From Pseudomonas indica NBRC 103045 (lineage in GTDB: Bacteria > Pseudomonadota > Gammaproteobacteria > Pseudomonadales > Pseudomonadaceae): 64,000 nucleotides of DNA. Below, one piece after another: positions 56,315 to 64,000 of this stretch. The notes beneath the pieces are model-generated. The model was not told where the DNA came from. It made no database searches and saw only the letters and a program-made list of their open reading frames with translations. Every line of letters begins with the position of its first letter. Within the stretch, counting starts at the first letter, position 1. Location: the NCBI RefSeq assembly GCF_002091635.1, contig NZ_BDAC01000021.1, positions 49,050 through 113,049 of the forward strand, read 5' to 3'. Made by a program: the position numbers and the translations under genes.

Positions 56315-57706
56315 ATGAGCGTTCAGGCTTTCGTTAATCCGGATGACATTCGCACCCGTTTCTCCCAGGCCATGTCGGCGATGTACAAGACGGAGGTGCC
56401 TCTATACGGCACGCTGCTGGAGCTGGTGGGTGAGGTGAATTGCGAGACTCTCGCAGCCGAGCCGGCCCTGGCCGAGCAGTTACGGCGGACCGGTGAAATG
56501 GAGCGCCTGGACATGGAGCGCCACGGGGCGATCCGGGTCGGTACTGCGGAAGAGCTGGCCACCATCCGCCGGTTGTTTGCGGTGATGGGTATGTACCCGG
56601 TGGGCTATTACGACCTGTCCTGCGCCGGGGTACCGGTGCACTCTACGGCCTTCCGCGCCATTCATGAGGATGCGCTGCAGCGTTCGCCGTTCCGGGTCTT
56701 CACCTCGTTGTTGCGCCTGGAACTGATCGACAACCCCGCGTTGCGCGAGACGTCGCGCGCGATTCTGGCCCGGCGCAGCATCTTCACGCCGCGCGTGCTG
56801 GAACTGATCGAGCAGTTCGAGCGCGTTGGCGGGCTGAACGCAGCGGAAGCGGAGACGTTCGTCGAAGAGGCGCTGGAGACCTTCCGCTGGCACCGCGAAG
56901 CGACCGTCAGTGCCGAGGTCTACCGGCAGTTGCACGATCAACACCGGCTGATCGCCGACGTGGTGGCGTTCAAGGGGCCGCACATCAACCACCTCACACC
57001 ACGCACCCTGGATATTGATGCCGTACAGGTCGGCATGCCGCGCCACGGTATCACGCCGAAGGCGATCATCGAAGGACCGCCGCGGCGCAAGTGCCCGATT
57101 CTGCTGCGCCAGACCAGCTTCAAGGCGCTGCAGGAGCAAGTGGACTTCATCGGCGAGGGTCGCGTGACGGCCGGCAGTCATACAGCTCGTTTCGGCGAGA
57201 TCGAACAACGTGGCGTGGCCCTGACCCCGAAAGGTCGGGCCTTGTACGACCAGCTCCTGCAATCCACCCGCGAAGTCATTCGCGGGGAAGACGATCCGGA
57301 AACCTACCAGCGCGTGCTTGGCGACCACTTCGCCGATTTCCCGGACGACTATGACCTGATGCGTCGCCATGGGCTCGCCTATTTCCGCTACTTCGTCACC
57401 GGCAAGGGTATGGCCGGAAAAGCGGACGGCAGCTTGCCCGGTGATCTGGAGAGCCTGCTGCGTGGCGGCTACCTGAGTGTCGAGCCGCTGGTGTACGAGG
57501 ATTTCCTGCCGGTTAGCGCGGCCGGAATCTTTCAGTCCAACCTGGGCGACCAGGGACGCGACAGCTATGCGCAACTGTCCAACCGCGAGCAGTTCGAGCG
57601 TGACCTCGGGGCTTCGGTGAATGATGAACTGGCGCTGTATGCCGAGACCCAGCGGCGTTCGCTCGAGCAGTGCGCGGCACAACTGGGGCTGGCCAGCCTC
57701 GGCTGA
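56315..57706 (+). CDS. hglS: DUF1338 2-oxoadipate dioxygenase/decarboxylase (HglS-like)
   Basis: A 463-residue member of DUF1338 (YdcJ family): PLYGTLLELVGEVNC, GYYDLSCAGVPVHSTAFR, and KGPHINHLTPRTLDIDAVQ with metal-ligand His candidates. The C-terminal half contains GYLSVEPLVYEDFLPVSAAG. In P. putida (PP_5260) the enzyme converts 2-oxoadipate to D-2-hydroxyglutarate in the D-lysine/2-aminoadipate route; it is iron-dependent. The gene lies 147 bases after the aminotransferase that would supply 2-oxoadipate and has a strong terminator behind it. Confidence 0.92.
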   Translation: MSVQAFVNPDDIRTRFSQAMSAMYKTEVPLYGTLLELVGEVNCETLAAEPALAEQLRRTGEMERLDMERHGAIRVGTAEELATIRRLFAVMGMYPVGYYDLSCAGVPVHSTAFRAIHEDALQRSPFRVFTSLLRLELIDNPALRETSRAILARRSIFTPRVLELIEQFERVGGLNAAEAETFVEEALETFRWHREATVSAEVYRQLHDQHRLIADVVAFKGPHINHLTPRTLDIDAVQVGMPRHGITPKAIIEGPPRRKCPILLRQTSFKALQEQVDFIGEGRVTAGSHTARFGEIEQRGVALTPKGRALYDQLLQSTREVIRGEDDPETYQRVLGDHFADFPDDYDLMRRHGLAYFRYFVTGKGMAGKADGSLPGDLESLLRGGYLSVEPLVYEDFLPVSAAGIFQSNLGDQGRDSYAQLSNREQFERDLGASVNDELALYAETQRRSLEQCAAQLGLASLG

Positions 57707-57719
57707 CGTTTCGTTTCCA

Positions 57720-57765
57720 GGCACTTCGCTGGCGCCCCGTCTTCCGCCAGCGAGGTGCCGTTTTT
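57720..57765 (+). terminator. Rho-independent terminator of the DUF1338 gene
   Basis: GGCACTTCGCTGGCG (57720-57734) pairs with CGCCAGCGAGGTGCC (57745-57759), 15 bp with a single G-T wobble, followed by GTTTTTC. It begins 14 bases after the stop codon. Confidence 0.92.
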
Positions 57766-57957
57766 CAGGCGGTGACCGTTCAGTCGCATCCGGAATGAAC
57801 CGAGTCGATATTTTCGTTTGAGGCCTGTCTCGATCCTTGGTGTCATCGGGGCGAGACGTTGAAACACCCACGAGTGCAGGTGCTGGGGCTGTAGAACCGT
57901 GAAGGAAACGGGCGGATACCTACACTTACCTGCAATCCAACTGGTCAGGAGTCTCCC

Positions 57958-59640
57958 GTGGTCCATTCGATACGCCCCCGCACTGGCGGACAGATTCTGG
58001 TCGATGCGCTACGCATCAATGGAGTAGAGCGTGCCTTTTGCGTACCGGGGGAGAGCTACCTGGCCGTGCTGGACGCGCTGCATGACGCACAGGACGACAT
58101 CGAACTGGTGGTCTGCCGCCAGGAAGGTGGCGCGGCCTACATGGCCGAGGCGTATGGCAAGCTGACCGGAAAGCCGGGCATCTGCTTCGTCACCCGTGGC
58201 CCGGGGGCGACCAACGCTTCGATCGGTGTGCACACCGCTTTCCAGGATTCCACGCCGATGCTTCTGTTCATCGGCCAAGTGGCCCGGGATCAGGCGGAGC
58301 GCGAAGCGTTCCAGGAGATCGACTACCGTCGCATGTTCGGCCCGCTGTGTAAGTGGGTCGTCCAGGTGGATGACGCCCGACGCCTCCCCGAGCTGATCAG
58401 CCAGGCCTTTCACCGAGCCATCAACGGCCGACCGGGGCCGGTCGTGGTGGCGCTTCCGGAGGACATGCTGACCGATAGCGTCGAAGTTTCCGATGCGGGG
58501 CCCGCCAAACACATCGAGGCGCACCCGTCTGCAAGCGACCTGGGCGAAATGTCCCGTCTTCTGGAGCGCGCCCAGCGCCCCCTGATGATTCTCGGCGGTG
58601 GCGACTGGAATGCGGCGGCTGTGAACGACATTCGCCGTTTTGCCGAGCGCTGGGAGCTTCCGGTAGCCGCCTCCTTCCGCTGTCAGGACCTGTTCGACAA
58701 CCGGCACCCGAACTATGCAGGAGACCTTGGCCTGGCCGCCGGACCGAAGTTGGCCCAGGCGGTGCGCGATGCCGATCTGTTGCTGGTGGTCGGTGCGCGC
58801 CTGGGGGAAATCACGACGGGCGGCTACAGCCTGCTGGACGTACCGGTACCTCGGCAGAGCCTCGTGCACATCCATGCCGGCATCGAGGAACTGGGTCGCG
58901 TCTACCAGCCGACGCTGGGGATCAACAGCGGCATGGCAGCCTTCGCCGCGCAGGCTGCCGGCCTCGAGCCGCAGCAGGAGCCAGGTTATGCCGCCTGGAC
59001 CCGCAGCCTGAACGAGCACTACCAGGCCAATCTCGACTGCCCCGCCTCTCCCGGCCCGGTACAAATGGCGGAAATCATCGCCTGGCTCCGTCAGTGTCTC
59101 CCCGCCGACGCCATCCTTACCAACGGCGCCGGCAATTATGCCGTCTGGGTGCAGCGCTTCTATCAATACCGCCACTTCCGTACCCAGCTCGGCCCCACCA
59201 ATGGCTCGATGGGCTATGGCGTACCCGCCGGGATCGCCGCCAAGCTGGCCGCGCCGGAGCGTATGGTGATCGCCTTTGCCGGCGACGGCTGCTTCCTCAT
59301 GAACGGCCAGGAGCTGGCGACCGCCGCGCAATACGGCGCCAACCTGATCGTCATCGTTGTGAACAACGGCATGTACGGAACCATCCGCATGCATCAGGAA
59401 CGTCATTACCCAGGCCGGGTCTCCGGCACCGGGCTGCACAATCCGGATTTCGCCGCGCTGGCGCGAGCCTATGGCCTGCATGGCGAAGTCGTTGCCAGCA
59501 CGGCCGAATTCGCGCCCGCCTTCGAGCGCGCCGTGGAAGCCGGCAGGCCGGCGCTGATCGAGATTCGCCTCGATCCTGAAGCGCTGACTCCGCGCCAGAG
59601 CCTGAGCCAGATTCGCGAACAGGCCTTGCAGGGTCATTGA
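57958..59640 (+). CDS. Acetolactate synthase-like thiamine diphosphate enzyme
   Basis: A 560-residue ThDP enzyme of the acetohydroxyacid synthase group: N-terminal PYR domain with VCRQEGGAAYMAEAYGKLTG (catalytic Glu about 56) and GPGATNASIGVHTAFQDSTP, a middle domain, and a C-terminal PP domain with the cofactor motif FAGDGCFLMNGQELATAAQY ending in VVNNGMYGTI. The start codon is GTG with AGGAG upstream. It lacks a neighbouring small regulatory subunit (ilvH), so it is not the biosynthetic enzyme. Family members include oxalyl-CoA, glyoxylate and 2-oxoacid decarboxylases. The substrate cannot be read; its place among lysine genes suggests a 2-oxoacid. Confidence 0.85.
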   Translation: MVHSIRPRTGGQILVDALRINGVERAFCVPGESYLAVLDALHDAQDDIELVVCRQEGGAAYMAEAYGKLTGKPGICFVTRGPGATNASIGVHTAFQDSTPMLLFIGQVARDQAEREAFQEIDYRRMFGPLCKWVVQVDDARRLPELISQAFHRAINGRPGPVVVALPEDMLTDSVEVSDAGPAKHIEAHPSASDLGEMSRLLERAQRPLMILGGGDWNAAAVNDIRRFAERWELPVAASFRCQDLFDNRHPNYAGDLGLAAGPKLAQAVRDADLLLVVGARLGEITTGGYSLLDVPVPRQSLVHIHAGIEELGRVYQPTLGINSGMAAFAAQAAGLEPQQEPGYAAWTRSLNEHYQANLDCPASPGPVQMAEIIAWLRQCLPADAILTNGAGNYAVWVQRFYQYRHFRTQLGPTNGSMGYGVPAGIAAKLAAPERMVIAFAGDGCFLMNGQELATAAQYGANLIVIVVNNGMYGTIRMHQERHYPGRVSGTGLHNPDFAALARAYGLHGEVVASTAEFAPAFERAVEAGRPALIEIRLDPEALTPRQSLSQIREQALQGH

Positions 59641-59646
59641 ACAACC

Positions 59647-59669
59647 CGCGACGGATTCGCTCCGTCGCG
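59647..59669. terminator. Hairpin between convergent ThDP-enzyme and Lrp-type genes
   Basis: Perfect 9-bp stem CGCGACGGA/TCCGTCGCG with loop TTCGC, placed between the two stop codons. No T-run on either strand, so it may act only as an mRNA end structure for both genes. Confidence 0.45.
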
Positions 59670-59674
59670 AGTCC

Positions 59675-60136
59675 TCAGAGCTTCTGACCCCGATCCAGCT
59701 TGCAGGAAAGAATGATCGACGTGGTCGTTTTTTCCACGCCATCTACTGCGCCGATTTCATCCAGAAGCTGGTCGAGCCGCTCCGGCGATTCCGCTCGCAA
59801 CCAGGCAACGAAGTCGAACTCGCCGCTCACTGTGCAGAGCTGCTGGACTTCCGCCATGTTGGTGAGTCGGCGCAGCACTTCCTTGCCCGAGCGCGGCTGC
59901 AGAGTAATGCCCACGTAAGCCTGTAGCCCGCCGTCCAGGACGCTCTGACCGAGGCGCAAGCCGTAGCCGGTAATCACCTTGTTCTTCTCCAGGCGGGCGA
60001 GTCGGGAAATCACCGTGGTACGGGCAATGCCGAGCTTGCGCGCCAGCATGGCCACGCTCTCGCGCGCATTCAGCTGTAATGCGGCGATCAACTGGCGATC
60101 GATATCGTCCAGGCGGAAGGAAGGCAGATCAGACAT
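59675..60136 (-). CDS. Lrp/AsnC-family transcriptional regulator
   Basis: A 153-residue protein from the ATG at 60136 (a GTG at 60151 would add five residues; neither has a strong ribosome site). The HTH is in DDIDRQLIAALQLNARESVA and RKLGIARTTVISRLARLEKN. The RAM effector domain follows, with YVGITLQPRSGKEVLRRL and SGEFDFVAWLRAESPERLDQ. Such proteins sense amino acids or 2-oxoacids. It follows the ABC transporter genes by 95 bases on the same strand and faces the ThDP-enzyme gene. It likely controls its neighbours. Confidence 0.9.
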   Translation of the reverse strand: MSDLPSFRLDDIDRQLIAALQLNARESVAMLARKLGIARTTVISRLARLEKNKVITGYGLRLGQSVLDGGLQAYVGITLQPRSGKEVLRRLTNMAEVQQLCTVSGEFDFVAWLRAESPERLDQLLDEIGAVDGVEKTTTSIILSCKLDRGQKL

Positions 60137-60231
60137 CGAGACGGCATCCACGCGTCAGGGGTTCAGCGAGGTATTGTGTAAGACGGAGCAGTAAATGTGG
60201 ATGCCTTTCTCACTGCGCCCCCGGACAGGCA

Positions 60232-60921
60232 TTAGCGTGAGCGACAGGCATCCACCCGCAGACGTTGCTCCAGCAAGCGGAAGCCACGTACCAGTACATA
60301 GGCGGCGAGCAGGTAGAACATCCCGGCGGCGAAGAAGATTTCCACCGGCAGGTAGGTGCGGGCGATGATGGTCCGCGCCATGCCGGTCAGTTCCAGCAGG
60401 GTGATGGTGCTGGCCAGGGCGCTGGCCTTGAGCATCAGGATCACCTCGTTGCTGTAGGCCGGTAGGCCGATACGCGCCGCGCGCGGCAGGATCACATGCA
60501 ACAGCGCCTGTGCCCGCGACATGCCCAATGCCCGCGCTGCCTCCACCTCCCCATGGGGCACCGCCTGGATGGCACCACGCAGGATTTCGGCGATGTAGGC
60601 GGCGGTATGCAAGGTCAGTGTCAGCACTGCGCACCAATAGGGATCGCGCAGGTATGGCCAGAGCGGCCCCTGACGAATCGCCTCGAACTGCGCCACGCCG
60701 TAATAGACCAGGAATAACTGCACCAGCAGCGGTGTACCGCGGAAGAAAAAGATGTAGCCGTAGGAGAAGGCGCGCACGTACCAGTGTCGCGAAGCACGAG
60801 CAATGCCCAGTGGCAGGGCAAGGAGCAGCCCGGCGATCACCGCGATGCCTACCAGCTCCAGCGTCAATAGCGCGCCTTCGGCAAGACGCGGCAGCCATTT
60901 GATGATCAGCTCCCAGTTCAT
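60232..60921 (-). CDS. Polar amino acid ABC transporter permease (HisM-like)
   Basis: A 229-residue permease with five membrane segments: ALLTLELVGIAVIAGLLLAL at the start, FFFRGTPLLVQLFLVYYG and the EAA loop with AARALGMSRAQALLHVILPR. The ATG at 60921 overlaps the end of the other permease gene by 4 bases. The HisM/HisQ type pairs transport basic amino acids or opines in the best-studied systems. Lysine or a related compound is inferred from the surrounding genes. Confidence 0.92.
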   Translation of the reverse strand: MNWELIIKWLPRLAEGALLTLELVGIAVIAGLLLALPLGIARASRHWYVRAFSYGYIFFFRGTPLLVQLFLVYYGVAQFEAIRQGPLWPYLRDPYWCAVLTLTLHTAAYIAEILRGAIQAVPHGEVEAARALGMSRAQALLHVILPRAARIGLPAYSNEVILMLKASALASTITLLELTGMARTIIARTYLPVEIFFAAGMFYLLAAYVLVRGFRLLEQRLRVDACRSR

Positions 60922-61613
60922 GCCATGGCCCTCCGGAAGCCGCGGTTCGCGCGTTTCTCCATGATGGATAGTCCTACCATGGCGATGACCGTCAGGCTCA
61001 GGTAAATGAAGGCGGCCACCAGGTAGAAGGTGAACGGCTCCTTGCTGGAGGTCACCGCGATCTGCGAGCGCCGCATGATTTCCTCCAGGCCGATCACCGA
61101 GATCAGCGCCGTGTCCTTCATCAGGATCATGAACAGGTTGCCCAGGCCGGGCAGGGCGATGCGCCACATCTGCGGCATGATCAGCCGCCAGAAGATCCGG
61201 CCCTTGGACAGGCCGAGGGTGTGGCCCGCCTCGCTATGTCCCCGGGGAATCGCCAGCAGCGCGCCACGGAAAACTTCGGTGGCATAGGCGCCGAAGCAAA
61301 GGCCAAGGGCGATGCTGCCAGCCGCGAAGGCACTCAGTTCCAGCTCCGGATTGCCGAACCATTCACCCAGGCCACGCATCAGATTGACGGTGCCGAAGTA
61401 GATCAGCAGCACCCAGAGCAGCTCGGGCACGCCGCGCACGATGGTCGAATAGCTGCCGCCCACCCATTGCAGCGGCTTGTAGGGCGAGGTCTTGGCCAGT
61501 GCGCCGAGCAGGCCGAGCACTAGACCCAGCGACAGCGCCGAAAGTGCCAGTTTGATGGTCATCAAGGTGCCGGCGGCCAGCGCCGGCCCGAATCCGTGGA
61601 GGTCGGGAAGCAT
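60918..61613 (-). CDS. Polar amino acid ABC transporter permease (HisQ-like)
   Basis: A 231-residue permease. The N-terminal GTLMTIKLALSALSLGLVLG, TIVRGVPELLWVLLIYFGTV and the EAA loop (AGHTLGLSKGRIFWRLIMPQ) are typical of the HisQ branch. The ATG at 61613 is chosen over a GTG at 61622 because AGGTGA lies five bases upstream. It couples to the HisM-like gene by a 4-base overlap and follows the ATPase gene by 35 bases. Confidence 0.92.
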   Translation of the reverse strand: MLPDLHGFGPALAAGTLMTIKLALSALSLGLVLGLLGALAKTSPYKPLQWVGGSYSTIVRGVPELLWVLLIYFGTVNLMRGLGEWFGNPELELSAFAAGSIALGLCFGAYATEVFRGALLAIPRGHSEAGHTLGLSKGRIFWRLIMPQMWRIALPGLGNLFMILMKDTALISVIGLEEIMRRSQIAVTSSKEPFTFYLVAAFIYLSLTVIAMVGLSIMEKRANRGFRRAMA

Positions 61614-61648
61614 ATCGATCACCTGGAGGAAGTACCTGGGAAAGGTGT

Positions 61649-62437
61649 TCAGGCTGAAAGAGCCGGTTCGTTCATCGACATGAACTGCCGGCAGCGCGCC
61701 GATTGCGGGTTCTCGAACACCTGCTGCGGCGGTCCCTGCTCTTCGACCAAGCCTTGGTGGAGGAATACCACCTCGGTGGAAACCTGACGGGCGAAGCCCA
61801 TTTCGTGAGTGACCAGCAGCATGGTGCGGCCCTCTTCGGCCAGCGCGCGGATCACGTTAAGCACTTCTTGTACCATTTCCGGATCGAGGGCCGAGGTGGG
61901 CTCGTCGAACAGGATGACCTTCGGCTGCATCGCCAGGGTGCGGGCGATCGCCGCGCGCTGCTGCTGGCCGCCGGAAAGCTGGGTGGGATAGACGTGGCGC
62001 TTGTCGGCGATACCGACCTTGGCCAGCAGCGCCTCGGCCACTTCGGTGGCTTCCGCCTTGCTCTGGCCGAGCACGCGGCGCGGTGCCTCGATGATGTTGT
62101 CGAGCACCGTCATGTGCGGCCAGAGGTTGAAGTTCTGGAAAACGAAGCCGATTTCGCTGCGCAGGCGGTTGATCTGCTTGTTATCGGCGGCGACTAGTTC
62201 GCCGTTGCGGGCGGGTTTGAGCTTGAGCTCTTCGCCGGCGACCCGGATCTGGCCCTGGTGTGGGTTTTCCAGCAGGTTGATACAGCGCAGGAAGGTGGAC
62301 TTGCCGGAACCGGAGGAACCGAGGATGGAGATCACGTCGCCGTCGCGAGCGGTGAGTGAGATGCCCTTGAGCACCTCGAGATCGCCGTAGCGTTTGTGCA
62401 GGTTGCGGATTTCCAGCGCGGCGGTGGAGCCGTTCAT
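61649..62437 (-). CDS. Amino acid ABC transporter ATP-binding protein (HisP-like)
   Basis: A 262-residue ATPase: Walker A LGSSGSGKSTFLRCINLLE, Q-loop in FVFQNFNLWPHMTVLDNIIE, signature LSGGQQQRAAIARTLAMQP, Walker B VILFDEPTSALDPE, and the switch His in LLVTHEMGFARQVSTEVVF. It is of the basic/polar amino acid class. Two ATGs lie close together; 62437 is preferred because AGAGGA then has a six-base spacing. No periplasmic binding protein gene is found with this set, so one must come from elsewhere. Confidence 0.94.
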   Translation of the reverse strand: MNGSTAALEIRNLHKRYGDLEVLKGISLTARDGDVISILGSSGSGKSTFLRCINLLENPHQGQIRVAGEELKLKPARNGELVAADNKQINRLRSEIGFVFQNFNLWPHMTVLDNIIEAPRRVLGQSKAEATEVAEALLAKVGIADKRHVYPTQLSGGQQQRAAIARTLAMQPKVILFDEPTSALDPEMVQEVLNVIRALAEEGRTMLLVTHEMGFARQVSTEVVFLHQGLVEEQGPPQQVFENPQSARCRQFMSMNEPALSA

Positions 62438-62561
62438 GGTCATTCCTCTTTTTATTCTTATTCTGGGCACGGCGGCTGACGCTTTGGCCGGTACGCCGCG
62501 AGGCGTATCGGTAACAGCTCAGGAGCGGGTCTTACGCGTCAGTCCGCCTGTTTTCCTGGGC

Positions 62562-62592
62562 ACATGGCTGCCGCGAAAAACGGCAGCCATGT
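62562..62592 (-). terminator. Hairpin after the saccharopine dehydrogenase-like gene
   Basis: Perfect 12-bp stem ACATGGCTGCCG/CGGCAGCCATGT with loop CGAAAAA, 11 bases after the stop codon on the minus strand. No T-run follows, so it is either a weak terminator or a stabilising structure. It separates the oxidoreductase gene from the ABC transporter genes. Confidence 0.55.
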
Positions 62593-62603
62593 CACTGTAT
62601 CGC

Positions 62604-63701
62604 TCAGGCAGCTTCTCGAGCTTCGTTGGTATGGGCTTCGTACGCCATGCCGAAACGGTTGGCCAGGAAAGCCTCGAGCGAAACCTGCTCCTGGCTGATG
62701 AAGCCGGACTGCGGCAGTTGGCCTTGGCGGAACAGATCGAGCGCGGCGCAGATGCCGGCCGCCGTGGTGATCTGGATGGCGCTGGTCAGGCGCCCATTCT
62801 GTTCGGCGGCGAAGATCTTCCGACTGAACACCTCTTGAACCAGCTTGCCGTCGCGCAGACCGTTGACGGTGACGAACACCAGGACGACGTCCTGCATGGT
62901 GCTTGGTACGGCACCGCGAAGAATGTCCTTCAGCTTCTCCTGGTTGCCGGCGAGACGCAGGTCTTCGAGAAGGAACTTCATCAGATCGCGATGGCCGGGA
63001 TAGCGAACGGTCTTGTAGTCCAGCACTTCGACTTTGCCTTCCAGCGTTTCGCACAAAGTGCCCAGGCCGCCTGAAGTGTTGAATGCCTCGTATTCCACGC
63101 CGTCCAGAGAGAAATGCTCGAGGCCTTCCAGCGGCTGTACCAATTGCAGTCGGCCGTTACGGATGGCTTCGCAGGGGTGGCAGTATTCGTTGACCAGGCC
63201 GTCCACGCTCCAGGTCAGGTTGTACTTGAGGGCGTTGGTTGGGAACTCAGGCAACGCGCCGACACGCATCTTCACTTCGCGAATGCTGTCGAAACGGCTG
63301 GCCAGGGAATGGGCGGCAATGCCGATGAAGCCAGGAGCAAGACCGCACTGGGGCATGAACGCTGTTTGGGAGCCTTCGGCCAGGGTACGGATGGTCTTGG
63401 TGGCGTGGACGTCTTCGGTCAGATCGAAGTAATGAGTGCCTGCCTTCTTGGCCGCCGTGGCCACGGTAATTGCCATGTGGTACGGCAGAGCGTTAAGGAC
63501 GGCATCGAATGCACGCAGGGTGGTTTCCAGGGCGCTGCTATCTGATGAGTCCAGTTGACGGGTCGCGATACCCAGACTGGCGATACTCTTAAGCGATTCT
63601 TCGTCGCGGTCGGCGACAAGCACCTTGTAGTCGCCGGAGTTATGCAGGAGTTGGGCGATGGTGTAACCGATGTGGCCGGCGCCGAGCAGGAGGACGTTCA
63701 T
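62604..63701 (-). CDS. Saccharopine dehydrogenase-family oxidoreductase, candidate L-lysine 6-dehydrogenase
   Basis: A 365-residue protein starting MNVLLLGAGHIGYTIAQLLH (NAD(P) fold) with GTHYFDLTEDVHAT and AFMPQCGLAPGFIGIAAHSL, typical of the saccharopine dehydrogenase/LysDH family. The length is close to that of lysine 6-dehydrogenases, shorter than bifunctional LKR/SDH. A lysine 6-dehydrogenase would yield 2-aminoadipate semialdehyde, the substrate of the AmaB-type enzyme in this window. The family also contains carboxynorspermidine and homospermidine enzymes, so this remains a candidate assignment. GGAGAAA precedes the ATG at 63701; the longer open frame upstream lacks a site. Confidence 0.75.
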   Translation of the reverse strand: MNVLLLGAGHIGYTIAQLLHNSGDYKVLVADRDEESLKSIASLGIATRQLDSSDSSALETTLRAFDAVLNALPYHMAITVATAAKKAGTHYFDLTEDVHATKTIRTLAEGSQTAFMPQCGLAPGFIGIAAHSLASRFDSIREVKMRVGALPEFPTNALKYNLTWSVDGLVNEYCHPCEAIRNGRLQLVQPLEGLEHFSLDGVEYEAFNTSGGLGTLCETLEGKVEVLDYKTVRYPGHRDLMKFLLEDLRLAGNQEKLKDILRGAVPSTMQDVVLVFVTVNGLRDGKLVQEVFSRKIFAAEQNGRLTSAIQITTAAGICAALDLFRQGQLPQSGFISQEQVSLEAFLANRFGMAYEAHTNEAREAA

Positions 63702-63892
63702 TGTTGTTTTCTCCAGGTGCGATTGAGTTGCCGACCAGTCTAGGTAGCACCTGTAACGACAATAAGACGCAAAACGCATCATTTAGCCAGACATAAACAT
63801 CATTTAGTCGATATCGGCCTACAGAATAGAGCACGGGGAGGAACTTTGGCGTAGCACATGATCTTTTTCGAAGCGAATGGTCAAAAAAGTCG

Positions 63893-63928
63893 TTGACGGT
63901 TGTTCGAATGGCTCTATAATGCGCGCCA
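63893..63928 (+). promoter_or_regulatory. Strong sigma-70 promoter of stable-RNA type
   Basis: The -35 box TTGACG (63893-63898) and the perfect -10 box TATAAT (63915-63920) are 16 bases apart, with an A-rich stretch just upstream (TCAAAAAAG at 63881) and a GC-rich discriminator GCGCGCC after the -10. Such discriminators mark rRNA/tRNA promoters under stringent control. The remaining bases to 64000 show no coding frame and no recognisable rRNA or tRNA, so the transcript lies beyond the window. The bases 63702-63892 form the upstream region of the oxidoreductase gene and hold no gene. Confidence 0.75.
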
Positions 63929-64000
63929 CTTCCGGCGCAGCCTGAATGAAAAACTCCTTGATAATCAAAGGGTTGAGTAAGAGAAAGGGGTTGTGTCGGC

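Overview
This 64-kb window is GC-rich chromosomal DNA from a Pseudomonas. The evidence is gene content and order: a common polysaccharide antigen cluster in the P. aeruginosa order (rmd-gmd-wbpW-wzm-wzt-wbpX-wbpY-wbpZ), an xcp-type general secretion run, a three-gene pntAA-pntAB-pntB transhydrogenase, recB-recD, gcdR-gcdH, and several Pseudomonas-typical small families (DUF2388, DUF1127). The lineage looks close to the P. aeruginosa group, but the species cannot be named from this sequence.

Layout. 1-3.9 kb: the end of recB, a REPIN-like inverted repeat and recD. 4-9.6 kb: an AEC transporter, a membrane diguanylate cyclase, osmC, and a DUF4105 envelope protein with two DUF2388 secreted proteins. 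9.9-24.4 kb: LPS O-antigen locus. Two paralogous glycosyltransferases, an acyltransferase and a methyltransferase precede the D-rhamnan synthesis and export operon. 24.4-26.8 kb: two DUF1127 genes with an array of 24-bp-phased operator-like repeats, then a decayed IS4-family element whose two ends sit in halves of two different transcription terminators. 26.8-29.7 kb: NAD(P) transhydrogenase. 30.1-36 kb: a MalT-like LuxR regulator and a DUF1329/DUF1302 envelope pair. 36.4-44.1 kb: gspE to gspM (xcpR-Z) with no gspC/gspD beside it. 44.1-47.8 kb: gcdR, gcdH and a class III CoA-transferase (glutarate end of lysine breakdown). 47.9-51.9 kb: LemA, two TPM-domain proteins and an FtsH-like protease. 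52.2-63.7 kb: a second lysine/2-aminoadipate block (amaB-type dehydrogenase, LysR regulator, aminotransferase with a coupled 20-residue leader ORF, DUF1338 2-oxoadipate enzyme, ThDP enzyme, Lrp-type regulator, amino-acid ABC transporter, saccharopine-dehydrogenase-family oxidoreductase). The window ends in a strong sigma-70 promoter of stable-RNA type.

How the genes work together. The antigen block makes GDP-D-rhamnose from mannose phosphates (WbpW, Gmd, Rmd), polymerises it (WbpX/Y/Z) and exports it (Wzm/Wzt). The four genes in front probably decorate or cap the chain. Two separated blocks fit two lysine routes: 2-aminoadipate (oxidoreductase, AmaB, aminotransferase, HglS) and glutarate (CoA-transferase, GcdH). 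The most unusual points are the IS with mismatched terminator-half flanks, the phased operators of the DUF1127 genes, and the leader ORF coupled to the aminotransferase. No tRNA, rRNA or CRISPR array was seen.
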